DNA from: Pinus tabuliformis
Taxonomy: Eukaryota > Streptophyta > Pinopsida > Pinales > Pinaceae
Assembly (NCBI GenBank): GCA_031772625.1
Contig: CM062819.1
Span: 1,232,892,955-1,232,956,954, forward strand
Reading direction: 5' to 3'
DNA length: 64,000 nucleotides
The notes beneath the pieces were generated by a model. That model made no database searches. It saw nothing but the letters and a program-made list of their open reading frames with translations, and was not told the origin of the DNA. Below, one piece after another: positions 23,701 to 34,291 of this stretch. Made by a program: the position numbers and the translations under genes. Position 1 is the stretch's first letter; every line of letters starts with the position of its first letter.

Positions 23701-24300
23701 CTCCACCTTCAAATATTTTACAGTTACAGAGACTTCAAGGGAAAACCAACTTTCTAAGGAGGTTCATTCCTAATTACGTTGAGATGGCTAAAGTTTTTAC
23801 ACGTCTTTTGAAAAAGGAGATACCCTTTCATTGGGATCAGGTTGCACAAGCTTCCTTTGACGCTCTTAAAGATACCCTGATTAGAGCTTCATTAATGTAC
23901 TCTCCAAATTACAAAAATGACTATTATCTGTATCTCGTCATTGCAGATACAACCATTGGCATGGTTTTAGTCTAGGAAGAAAATAGGATTGAACATCCTA
24001 TTTATTACTTGAGTCGTAATCTCAACGATGCAGAATGTAAGTACTCTTATGTAGAAAAACTAGCTTTGGCAGCTGTGCAAGCTATTGAAATATTTTGCCA
24101 TTATATCATGTTATGGAAAAAAACTGTCATTTCAGATTGCAACCCTATGACATAAATTATGTCACATCAATTGCTGGGGGGCAAATATTTGAAATGGTTA
24201 GTTATTTTACAGGAATTTGATTTAGAATTCATCAAGTCTAAATCAAAGAAATCTCTAGTATTCTCTAAGTTACTATGTGACCTTCCCTCGACTTCCATCG
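23700..24300 (+). pseudogene. Element B: RT connection and RNase H
   Basis: FLRRFIPNYVEMAKVFTRLL, WDQVAQASFDALKD and YYLYLVIADTTIGMVLV, then after a TAG (23973-23975) HPIYYLSRNLNDAECKYSYVEK. This is the standard gypsy RNase H next to RT. The stops are single-base changes in an otherwise readable frame. Confidence 0.85.
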
Positions 24301-25607
24301 ATTCAACATCTGAACCATCAATTTTGGATGAGTCTATGTTTCTAATTTCGTCATCTAACGCCTGGTATGGAGATATATTTATTTATCTCCAAACCCAAAC
24401 TTTCCGGCAAAATACCTCTCGCTCGCAACAGCGACGTATTCATTACCAAGCCAAAGATTATCTGATCATTGGCAACACACTTTACCGTCGTGGTATCGAT
24501 ACGATTTTACGGAGGTGCCTCACACATGAGGAGGCTGAGAAAGCATTAAATGATTGCCATTTAGGTGCCTGTGGTGGAAACTTATCTGGATATGCAACTG
24601 CACAAAGGATTCTTCATGTTGGTTACTTTTGGCCAACTATATTTAAAGATTGTATTATTGTTGTCAGAAGTTGTCATGCATGCCAGATATATGACCGAAA
24701 AACCAGATTACCACCTGCACCATTGCATCCAGTTGTTGTTTTTGGCCCATTTGAAAAATGGGGCATTGACTTTATGACATGTAACCCCACCTCGGTTGGG
24801 GGGTATGGGTATATTATAGTCATCGTTGACTATTTTACTAAATGGGCTGAGGTGATGCCAACATTGAACAACAGTGGCGAAATGGCTACTCTTTTATTTT
24901 TTAATCATGTGGTTGCCCGGTTTGCTGTACCACAAGCCATAGTTACAGATCATGGGTCGCATTTTCGCAATCACATGATGGCTAAGTTAACTGCTAAGTT
25001 AGGACTGTCACATGATAGTTCTACCCCGTATTACCCGCAAGCGAATGGACAAGTTGAGGCCATCAACAAGGTCCTGAAGCGGATGTTGCAAAGAATGATA
25101 GGGGTTCATAAAAGAAACTGGCACTTAATCCTGTACTCTGCCTTGTGGGCATATCGAACCTCGGTGAGAAATGCAACTGGATTTACACCCTTTTAGTTGG
25201 TGTATGGTTTGGAAGCAATCTTACTGATACAATGCGAAATTTCATCACTCAAACTCGCGATTGACCTATTACCTGACACTTCTGAAGAAGAAGTGCATTT
25301 CTTAGAATTAATCCATCTAGATGAAACCCGTCATGATGACGTATTGGCTAACGAAGCGCATAAGAAACGTATTAAGGCGCAATATGATAGGAATGTCAAG
25401 CCTTGTATCTTCATAGAAAGAGACCTGGTCTTGCTTTATGATTAGGAAGCCGATAAACTTGGAGCAGGGAAATTCGAACCAATGTGGATGGGTCCTTATG
25501 TTGTCAAGCGTGTTCTAGCGAAAGGAGCCTACGAGTTAGTAGATTATGATGGGATTCCATTGTCGCAGCCCCGAAACGGGCTATACCTTAAACGTTACTA
25601 TGCTTGA
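24301..25607 (+). pseudogene. Element B: integrase
   Basis: Zinc finger with HLGACGG and CHACQIYD, then the core: GIDFM (first Asp), TDHGSHF (second Asp), ANGQVEAINK (Glu). All three catalytic residues are present. C-terminal blocks: ALWAYRTSVRNATGFTPF, a TAG at 25194-25196 where Gln is expected, QYDRNVKPCIF, then a TAG at 25443-25445, MGPYVVKRVL and the natural stop at 25605-25607. It is the best-preserved enzyme in the window. Confidence 0.92.
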
Positions 25608-25710
25608 TTAAGTGTAGTAAAACTCACTATATATATGCTTTCATTGCATGTGTGTGTGTGTCCTTTAGAGATTTTTATCTGGTTAGTAATCTGCTTTGCA
25701 TTTGTTACAG

Positions 25711-26127
25711 ATGTCAGAGTCTTCGAAACCTTTTGTTGGTTACCCAAATGGTGCTAGTCGTAGTACGCAGAATTTGTCTTCTGCAGCATGGGGCATTTTT
25801 GCTCCAAGTGGCTAGTTAGTGAGTTTTCAAGGGATTTGTATCAGTTGATCGACAAACAATATCACTGAGTATAGCACATTGATTGAACTACTCTTTGATG
25901 CCATTTCACTTGACATTCGTCGAATCATCATTAGGCTGCACTCGCAACTCGTTGTACTACAACTAACAAACATTTATATTGTCTCAAATCCAACAATTTT
26001 TTGTATGTTCCTTAGAGTTCGTATTTTGGAAAGACGTTTTGAACACATTCAATATCAACATACTTCTAGAAATCTTAACACATTAACTGATTCTCTAGCG
26101 AATTATGTGTTAAATAGACATTTTTGA
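25711..26127 (+). pseudogene. Element B: second (downstream) RNase H domain
   Basis: Separated from integrase by about 100 bp ending in a splice-acceptor-like TTGTTACAG. The protein starts MSESSKPFVGYPNGAS and continues through two stops into STNNITEYSTLIELL, LHSQLVVLQL and TDSLANYVLNRH. This is the layout of a cellular/archaeal-type RNase HI known as an extra domain in Tat-lineage elements. The expected D-G-A-S reads N-G-A-S, and the expected D-S-Q reads H-S-Q, so two catalytic acids are lost. Glu (N-I-T-E-Y) and the last Asp remain. Confidence 0.72.
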
Positions 26128-26329
26128 CACATGTAAAAGTAATATTTTCAATTCACATCATTAGTTGAATAGGATTGCATATAACCATAAAAAACTCTGA
26201 AAGTAAAATAGATAGGTGTTTTAAAAGTTTTTACAAAATTTGTGCCCAAGACACATTTGGTCATCTGACCCAAAAACTCAAAAATGCATACAAAATATCC
26301 TAAGTAGATCTAGTGGTGCTTCACAGCCT
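26128..26329 (+). other. Spacer between second RNase H and antisense ORF of element B
   Basis: About 200 bp, A/T-rich, with no gene. Sense and antisense coding converge here. Confidence 0.5.
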
Positions 26330-27950
26330 GTGATATCATGCGTAAAAGCCTAGCCCAACGATTAGGAACACCAATAGTGTGGCGTTGCAGCCTCATAAGT
26401 AACTCCTTGATCCGGATATCCGGAATACCAAGGGTTAATCCCTCTATGGGATCCTACAACTCTGCTAAGGTCTCAGCCAAATCCAAGCCCTGGAGAACTG
26501 CTCTCCCAATGTTTCTCTGTGCTGGCCCACCTGTAACCTGTTGGCGTACCACAGGTCGAACATTACCCACATCTGTATGCATAAAAGTAATTTTAGTTTA
26601 GTCTTGGAAACATTAAAAAACACGAAAAAGATGTAGAAACTTGAAAAATCAAAAACCTTTGGTCAAACAACTTACCCATAGCACCCCATTGTGCTCCAAC
26701 TGGTAGAATCAAATTTGGATCTCCACCATAATCTATCCCTGAGTATGGATGCTTCTTGAAAATGACATGTTGTCGCTCAAGCCAGCTGAAAGATGCAAGG
26801 GAGATGATTGTTGACTGACCAACATGTCGAGCCATCAATTCAACCCACCTCTGCACACGTGGATCTCTAGGACCAGCCTAGTGATACATGTTGTGGTTGC
26901 ATGAATGGGATTTTCTCTAAGGAAAAATAAATCAAGATCGAACCATAGCAGAAATTCTTCGTCTTACTGCTTTTTACCTTAGTTAGTTGTTCTTTTAGCA
27001 GTGAAGGTACAACCTCGCACCAGTTGAAAACTTTTGGCTCTAGACACTCCAATGCATACTACATATAAGATCTGTTCGCCATATGTAGTGCCACACTGCC
27101 AGACAATTTTGCGATCATAAAGAGGATCATTCATAAAGGCAAATCACTCACATCCTGGATGTTTATTTTCCCATCCCTGCTACGTTGTGTACCTAGACGA
27201 AAAAAATTTCTGATGTAATCTCTCACCGATTCACCTCCACAGCCAAATCCAGAAAGTAAGATGGGGGCACCTCGCCTTGACAGTCCGGTAAGAAAGTAAA
27301 TATCCTCAATAGTAATAGGGACCATCTTGTCCCTAATGTGAAATGTTTGATCTATCGGATCTCATGCATGAACAAGGAACTGCAATATTTCTTTTGTTGC
27401 CTCATTCTGTACAACTTAAAGTATTTGAGTAACCTGCAATTTCGAAGGGCCTCAACTGTACCCAGGTTATTTAGGGCAACCATGTCTTGTTCTTCATGTT
27501 CTCTTTCTCACCATGTAATCGGCATTCTGATCCGATGAAAGCCTGAAACACAATCATAAGCTAAATTAGGACCCATTCCATGCAAAAAACAGGGAAAATT
27601 TTAGAGCAAACAGCTAAAACCAACTTGGGAAATTCACTCAACGCAGCCTAGACACAGAGACAGTGTGTTGCAGAGCATCTAGCCTTCTATCTGGGTGCTC
27701 TTCAACACAATTTTCGATGTGAAAGCATGCGCTGATCCCAGGGAAAAAGAAATGAAACCCCAGGGGCCCCAAAAAATCCTAAAACTTGCATGAAATGGAA
27801 AAATAATGGTTTGAAAAGAAAGTAGAGAGGTTTAGTTCCAACCTGGTCTGGATGGCTCAAGAAATGGTCTACAGAATCTTTCGCAATTAGCCAGTGAAGT
27901 TTGAGGTAAAAACTGAGCTCAGAGCACAAAACTGGATGGTAAGTTCCAAA
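26330..27950 (-). pseudogene. Element B: antisense ORF (plant-mobile-domain-like)
   Basis: On the strand opposite to gag-pol. Pieces include 27131-27325 with MVPITIEDIYFLTGLSRRGA and GGESVRDYI, and 26867-27052 with KVFNWCEVVPSLLKEQL and YFSLEKIPFMQPQHV. Further homologous-looking pieces run down to about 26330, with gaps that could be introns. Antisense ORFs with plant mobile domain similarity are known from Tat/Ogre elements, between pol and the 3' LTR, exactly this place. Many stops mean it is dead here. Family assignment rests on the P-I-T-x-E-D-I-x-F-L-T-G-L-S-R-R-G block. Confidence 0.65.
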
Positions 27951-29618
27951 TGGTAAAAATGATATGGTAAAAACTTATTTCATGTTTATTTCATGTTAAT
28001 TAATTGACTAAACCTTAGTATTTGCCTATTTTTTCCTACAAAACAGATATTTTTAATCCATTTGGTGATGTTTTGAGCAGGTTTACAACTGATTTGCAGA
28101 ATTCAACGTGCTCGATTGTAAGTTGTACTTTTGACCACAAAGCACACTTTTATCTCTTTTTCGAGCTTTGTTAAAAATGAAAAAGGAACCCCCTTGGAGT
28201 CCTCTTTAAGCTCTTTTCAAACTCTCTAAATATGAAAAGATTGTCGAGTGCTTGTCCTTTCCAGCTCGTTAATGGATTGGAAATGATATCTCTCTTGTAT
28301 TATTTTACGCTTTTTCAGACTTGAGAGATTAATTTACAAAAAATAACTTGTGGAGTTTTCTTTTTGTACCTTTTCAAACTCTCTAAACATGAAAAGGACC
28401 GAGTTATCTTTGTCGTTAAACTCATTAAAAACATCAAATAGTGAAAAACTTGTCCATCTAGACAAGACCGAGTTTCACCTTCGCTAAACACATTAAAACA
28501 TCAAATAGCGATGGATTTGCCCAAAGGTTGAAATTATAAAACAAGCATATGTTATCCTCCTCAAGCTTGATAAAAATAAATAGGTACTGGTCAGCAATGA
28601 CTGGGGAAAATGGAAAAATGGGAAAACCTCTTTATCGTAGCAGGTTGCTCTTGAACATGACACTTTTACTCCATCGTCGTGACTATCTGGGTTGGGTTAT
28701 TAGCTTGATGGTTATCACACCGTTGGTCTATCATACCATCCATTTCTTTGTTTTTGGTCAATGCTACCAATTCACTTTAGTGTCGCCAAAATGTTCAAGA
28801 GAAGTCATTCAGTCAAAATCCATCTTTTGCAATACCATAATCCTTCATTTTCATGACCGCCATTCCTGAACCTTGTGTCGTCAATCAAATTCCATCTCTA
28901 AAAATCACTACACTCGTTTCGTTTCGTTGATGTGGGATACATCAAGGCCCTCTTGCGACGAGTCACTTCTTATCGACATCAACTCATTATCCAAGAAGTT
29001 GAATTAGAAACACCTATTCAGTACCTTGAGGCTTGCATACATCAATGGTAGGTTTCTCGCTTTCGGCAATAGGCATACATCAATGGCCTTTGACCAAAAT
29101 ACTTTGTATGGTGTTCGACATCAAATCATCCATTCACACCATGCAAAATGTACTACAATACCTTGAGGATCATTATCATTATCGGTGATTTCTCTCGCAT
29201 ATGTTAATAGCTTACATCATCGGCTAGTAATCAGATGGTGTCTTCCCATGTTCGACTTCAGATCACATATTCACATGGTTAGACTCGTACTTGAGCGAAC
29301 AATTGAATGAGATTGAAGACCCTGGATCTAGTTTCATCCATCCAGGCTACGATATCTGGAGTAATAAATCATATGTACAACGGCTTTACATTGATAGTCA
29401 TTCCAATCATGGGTCTATATCTATAGACGACTGTTTATGTACATGTAATGAAAGTTTATAAGTTGAGCATGGGTATGCCTTCCCTGAGCGATTCATGTAA
29501 AATCAAATATCATGATATATGTATTGTAACTGATGTAGGTTACCTTCCACTTCGATACCTCCTCATCACATCGTAAAGCATTTCATTTGACATTAGCTTT
29601 TTTCCAACTTCATCCTTT
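27951..29618 (+). other. Element B 3' non-coding region with degenerate repeats
   Basis: No gene seen. Related segments recur: CTTTTCAAACTCTCTAAA followed by ATGAAAAG at about 28217 and 28373, and CATCAAATAG-containing stretches near 28430 and 28498. Further on, CATACATCAATGG occurs twice near 29037 and 29085. These look like old tandem duplications, typical of the variable 3' part of such elements. Confidence 0.5.
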
Positions 29619-29630
29619 AGGGGGTAACTG
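29619..29630 (+). other. Element B polypurine tract
   Basis: TTAGGGGGTAAC immediately precedes LTR TGTTACAG. Confidence 0.72.
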
Positions 29631-30664
29631 TTACAGATCCATTTGGGCACATCAAATCCCAACATTCAGATTAGTGTTTTAGGGCTCATCAAACCCTAAA
29701 TTCAGTTGTTTCATGCCCTAAACAAGTCAACCCTTTGAATGCCTCCTTCCCAGATAGTTTCATGACTTGAAGACATCCAGAAATTGCCTCTAGAGGGACC
29801 AGTGCAGGTAAGCCCTTATGAAGGTGCGCTGCAGAGCAGTTAAGTCCATTGCCAAGGTGCTCTGTAGATCACTTAGGCTTCCTTTCACCTGCGCTGGGCG
29901 AGAATGAGCGAAATTCACATAGGGTTTGGGGAATATTCTTATCTTGTGGATTCATCTAGAATTTTCCCTGTCTTATCAACTCCTATGAGCTCGAAAATGG
30001 ATGAGGAATGAATTAAGGATCATCTTATCCTCTCATCCCTTCCTCCATGGAACTAATTCTAAGTATGGAAGGTCATTCAATATCACCATTAATAACAAAA
30101 CCTCCTTCATCTTCTTATAAATTGACCACTCATCTAAGTGATCAGGGACTGGATTATGTTGAATTGTAAGGAGATAACGTTGCTATGAGACTTGACTTTG
30201 GAGCAAATGATGTAATGCCACAAGCTTGTCTTGATTTTGATGTGATGTGGATGGGATCCAAGCTGGAGGAATGACTTTGAATGAGACACCGATGGTTGTA
30301 ATTCCTTCTTCTATCTAATAAAGTGTTTGAACCTTTTTCCATATGATGTGTTCTTTCGTAATGCTTATATGTATGAATTGCTTCTAATTCCTTTCATTTA
30401 TATTCAATGGATCATATGCTTTGATCATTTTTTGTCTTCTATTGTGTTGAAAAGGTACTTTTAAAGTGGTTTAAGTACGGGAAGGAGCGACAGAATCGAT
30501 ACAAGGGAGATGAGAGGAAATCGGAACTACAGGTAGGCCTTCTATCCTCTCTTATTATCTATTGCTTATAGGGAAAGTATAAAACACTTTAAATTGTTGT
30601 TCTAGACACAGCTACTTGTCTAGTGAATTAGTATTTATTTGTAGATGCTAAATTCTCCAAAACA
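29631..30664 (+). repeat. Element B 3' LTR
   Basis: Matches 10315-11350. The TATA-like CTTATAAATTGACC is near 30115. Followed by the duplicated CTTAG. Confidence 0.92.
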
Positions 30665-30669
30665 CTTAG

Positions 30670-32658
30670 CTAGCATCCTGCACTGCATTGCCTCTAAAGA
30701 TAGACTAGCCATGGTTGTCAATTGATTCTCTTTTTCTTGTAGATGTTCTTTCAACCATGCATTTTCTGCCTCCAACTAAGTTTTCATTATGGCCTCTCTG
30801 TCCCTCAGGCTACTTGGTTCTCTGCCCATCTCTTTGAGATTTTCCTCCATGTGACCTATGTCCTCCACTCCCTTGGACTTGGCAATCTGCATCCATATAT
30901 GTGTTATTGCTCTTTCTTTCTCAAGCTCAAAGAATAATGGGATGTAAAAAATTTTGTGGAATGACCCTACTCCCTTCAATAAATTTGTAGTAGGAGTCAA
31001 GGTTAGGTTGACGAGTAGGTTCCCTTAACTCTGGATCCTCCTTCTTTCTTTCTTGCTGCATACTCCCTTCCTTATCCAATTTTTGAGTTTCCTGTAGGTT
31101 TAGCAGAGTTTCCTGTAGGATTTCCTCTGCTTCCTGTAGGTCCTACTGTGTATCCTGTAGGATGTATTTTCCCTTGGATGAGGTAGATCTAGTCACAGGC
31201 CTTCTCACATAAGTGATAGGAGACTTAGGGGAGGTTTGTCCTAAGGATCCTTCTCCTTGAGTTTGTATAAGAGGATCCATCTTCTCTTGCTGTTTAGGTG
31301 AGTCTTCAATAACAATGGGAACCTTGGTGGGAGTTTGAGGTTTTCCCTGCCTTATTCTTGTACTTTTTCTTGTTCTAAAGTACAAAGGATTTTGTCTCTA
31401 TCTTTTGCCTTTTTGTTTGATAGGGGTGCTAAGGGTAGTGAGGGCAACTACTACCTCTTTCTCAATGGGTTCTGGAGACACCCTGGGTGACTCCTCCTTG
31501 TCTTTTGCCTCCTCTTTTCCATTGCCCTTTTCATCTTTGTCTTTCTCCTCTACTTCTCCCTCTAGTTCCTCACCTCGTTCATCAGTTTCCTCCTTGGCAT
31601 ATTCTTCTATTTCTTCACTTATTTCCTTCTCTTTCTCTTCCTCTTCTTCCCTCTCCGCTTCTTCTTCATCTGTTTCACTCTCTTCTGCATTCGTTTCACT
31701 GGCAGTATGGCTCTTTTCATATTCGAGGGATTTCATATCCTCCTCTCTCTGCATGTCTATGAAAAATTCCCATGTGATAGGAATTCTAGGGTTGTGGAGG
31801 GAATCTTCTCTGAGTGAGTCTAATTAACCCATGATGGGCCAACTATTAGTAGTTTCCTTCCTTCACCTTCATGCTCATATCTATCAGTGATTGAAGAAGG
31901 AAGTAGGGTATGTTGAGTCTGTGGTGAGGAGGTGTATTTGCTCCAAACCTCAATTCTTCAAGAAGCCTAAAGTGGTATCCATATACCACACTATACCTAC
32001 CTTCACATGATATATATTTTATAAGGTGGTAGATTATTTCATTCTAGGGGTATGGTAGGCTTGCTCTTCTTACTCCATTTTTGTCTTCCATGGCCTCCTC
32101 TCCCTTTTAAAAGAATTTCTTCTTTGCAGTTTGGCTATTTCCCTTGTCTTCCTTTCTCCAAGGAACTCCTAAGGGGAGTGTGGTAATTCTTCTTATGAGT
32201 TCAGGGGTGAGCTCTATGGAGAGGCCTCTCACCACAACAATGGCATGGGTCCTAGTTAGTGGAATGAGGGAGAGAGAAAAATCTCTGGCTACTTCATCAT
32301 CATACCCCCTTAATTTCTCAAAGAAACCCATCCAATTATGCCTTGTGAATATTTCTAGCACAAGAGGGTGTTGGTGAATCCTCACAGTGTTGATGGGCTC
32401 CCTTCTATTAAAACCCCATGTCATTTTGGCTGATGGATGGAGGAGTATATATGTCTGATACAAAACTTTAATGAAGGAGCAAATTGAACTTAAATTTCTA
32501 TGGATACAATTCCCTTTTACTGCAATCAATTTCAATAAACTAGAGGATTTTTTGTTCCTTTCACTTGGAAAATTAGGAGGAAATGTAGAGCCTACCTCCT
32601 TATAATGCTTGATGTAGCCAACCCCTATTTTTCTCCCTCTGCAATTACTCACTGCCAA
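30670..32658 (-). pseudogene. Element A: post-pol ORF, N-terminal part
   Basis: The minus-strand reading starts at about 32658. The piece 32107-32658 includes FTRHNWMGFFEKLRGYDDEV and VVVRGLSIELTPELIRRITTLPLG, then after stops a block with YSVVYGYHFRLLEEL and NIPYFLLQSLIDMS. Next come an E/K-rich acidic segment (31398-31754), a basic Pro/Thr segment (31143-31385) and a helical segment (30776-31000). The same block order recurs in the ORF of G (54846-56396), so this is a family of retrotransposon accessory proteins. I associate the first domain with the putative plant transposon protein family (gypsy-associated). Its function is unknown. Confidence 0.7.
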
Positions 32659-34084
32659 TCTTGTAGACTACCTCACTGTATCCTGTAGGATTCCTATGGG
32701 ATCCTGTAGGACTCCCTGTAGGATCCTGTAGGTGGTCCTGCATAGGAAAAAAAAATGAAATTTACCTCTCCTGTAGACTGTTGGAGGGTTGAGAGCGACT
32801 TTTCTAGTGTAAGCCTCGAGAATGCGAATGCATCTATGTATGGGGATCAACGTTTATTTCCTCTTAAGGTTGATTCGAGTGAGGTGGTGTGCTGGCAACC
32901 AAGGTAGGAATATCTATTTTTGAACCATTGGTCCCACTACCACATCATCATTCTCCTCACCTCGTAATCAACTCCAACTTCGGGCATCCGTAGTCTTAAC
33001 TGATTTCGACCTCATCCTCCTTTTCTTTGACTTGATTGCTGCCACGTGTGTGAGGACTAATTGTTTTGTCCTCATTGACTGAGTGAAGGTGGCCAAGTTA
33101 ACTGGCCACCTTTCACTTATTAACCAACATGTTCACAATTTTTACATCTTTTGGACACATTATGAAATTGAGAGAGTGGAAGAGAGATACTTACCTGTGG
33201 TAACAATACCTTGCTACAGTTGTTAAAGAAATTAGGTATTTGCTATGTGTTGGCTGCATGTGATTTATCCTCTTTTTTTTTTATTGTCCTTTGATGGTTT
33301 TCTTTGATGTGCAGGTACCTGGTGTTGATGATGATGATGATGCCTCTGCTGCTAGGCTCTGGAGGAGCTTCTTCTACCTTTAGATCTCCATTCTTGAAAC
33401 TTGCTGCAACCTATGATTTCTATTTTGTGGGATAGACTGCTACAAGATTTCCTACAATATGTCCTGTAGTTTCTTCTCCCTCAAAAAATTTAATCATATT
33501 CTACTGTTGGGACCTAAGGATGATTAGCATGGGAAGAGAGGAGGTCTAGGGGTTTGAAAATGGTAAAAATAACCTTTAGGTGTTGTCCCCTTGCTCTTTG
33601 TCTTCATCTTTTTCTTTGTGTTTTTTTCTTGACAACTGTAAATTTTTTGAAAATAATTTTTTTTTTTTATTGAATGCAGGGGTGATCAAGGTTGAGAGAG
33701 GTATGGTAATGATATGGTGATGTAGGAATTTATTTCTTTGACATGGGAAAGTCATTTCCTTGCTCTAGGGTTACTTCCTTTAGGATTCCCAAGCCACTGT
33801 AATTCCTACAGGATCATCCTGTAGGTTTTCAGGGGATCCTATAGGTTTACAGGGAATCCTGTAGAAAACACAGAACCCTTGCAAACTAAGGCAAATGAGT
33901 GAAAAAATTGAAAGGAATGGTGGAATGATGAAGGATAATGAATGGAGAAATAAAAATATGAGCTGAATAGTTCCCTTTTGATTCTCTATTGTTGCTCTAA
34001 TCATCCTCCTGCTGACTTGCAAACAATATTTTCATAATTTTTCTTTTCTCTTTTTTATTTCTATTTTTTTTTAAAAACAACTAG
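32659..34084 (-). other. Element A spacer with clustered TCCTGTAGGA-like motifs
   Basis: A 1.4 kb region without recognisable coding. Near-palindromic units such as ATCCTGTAGGAT recur at 32662-32735, 33443-33475 and 33807-33868, and again in the adjacent ORF at 31090-31165. A (GAT)n stretch occurs at 33328-33343. Confidence 0.6.
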
Positions 34085-34262
34085 TCTGCCTCCAAGAGGT
34101 TTTCATCCTAGCTTCTTTCCTTGGGTGCCTCAAGAGAGGTTTTCACCCAGGGATCTTTGTATTTCTCTCTTCTTATTTTCTTTGACACCATTGGGCCGCC
34201 TCAAGAGGTTTTCAACCCAACAGTGGGACTCAGGCGCCTCATGGAGGTTTTCACCTAAGTCT
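34081..34262 (-). repeat. Element A array of four hairpins, core GAAAACCTC..GAGG
   Basis: Four units at 34081-34111, 34119-34152, 34191-34220 and 34228-34262, separated by pyrimidine-rich spacers. Each reads on the minus strand: left stem, AAAA, CCTC, 2-4 nt loop, GAGG, right stem. Outer stems differ between units but pair with their own partner. For example unit 4 is GACTTAGGTG with CGCCTGAGTC (10 pairs, two G-U), and unit 3 is TTGGGTTG with CGGCCCAA. The array begins about 30 bp after the integrase end. Four equivalent units occur in F. Confidence 0.85.
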
Positions 34263-34291
34263 CCTTATTTTTATTTTTCTTTTTCTTTTTC

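Larger units (their letters stand above)
10315..30664 (+). mobile_element. Element B: Ogre-like Ty3/gypsy retrotransposon (with element C inside)
   Basis: Flanked by target duplication CTTAG (10310-10314 and 30665-30669). LTRs are about 1.03 kb, with TGTTACAG..CAAAACA ends. The PBS is TGGCGACTCCACTGGGGA, the tRNA-Arg-type site used by Ogre. There is a long leader, then gag, pro-RT-RH-IN, a second RNase H downstream of integrase, an antisense ORF, a long 3' non-coding region and PPT. Without C it is about 14.6 kb, normal for Ogre/Tat. It is inserted into the post-pol ORF of A. Confidence 0.92.

Noticed and set aside
31405..31827. Ser/Phe-rich plus-strand ORF
   Set aside because: It is the antisense shadow of the Glu-rich segment of the A post-pol ORF.
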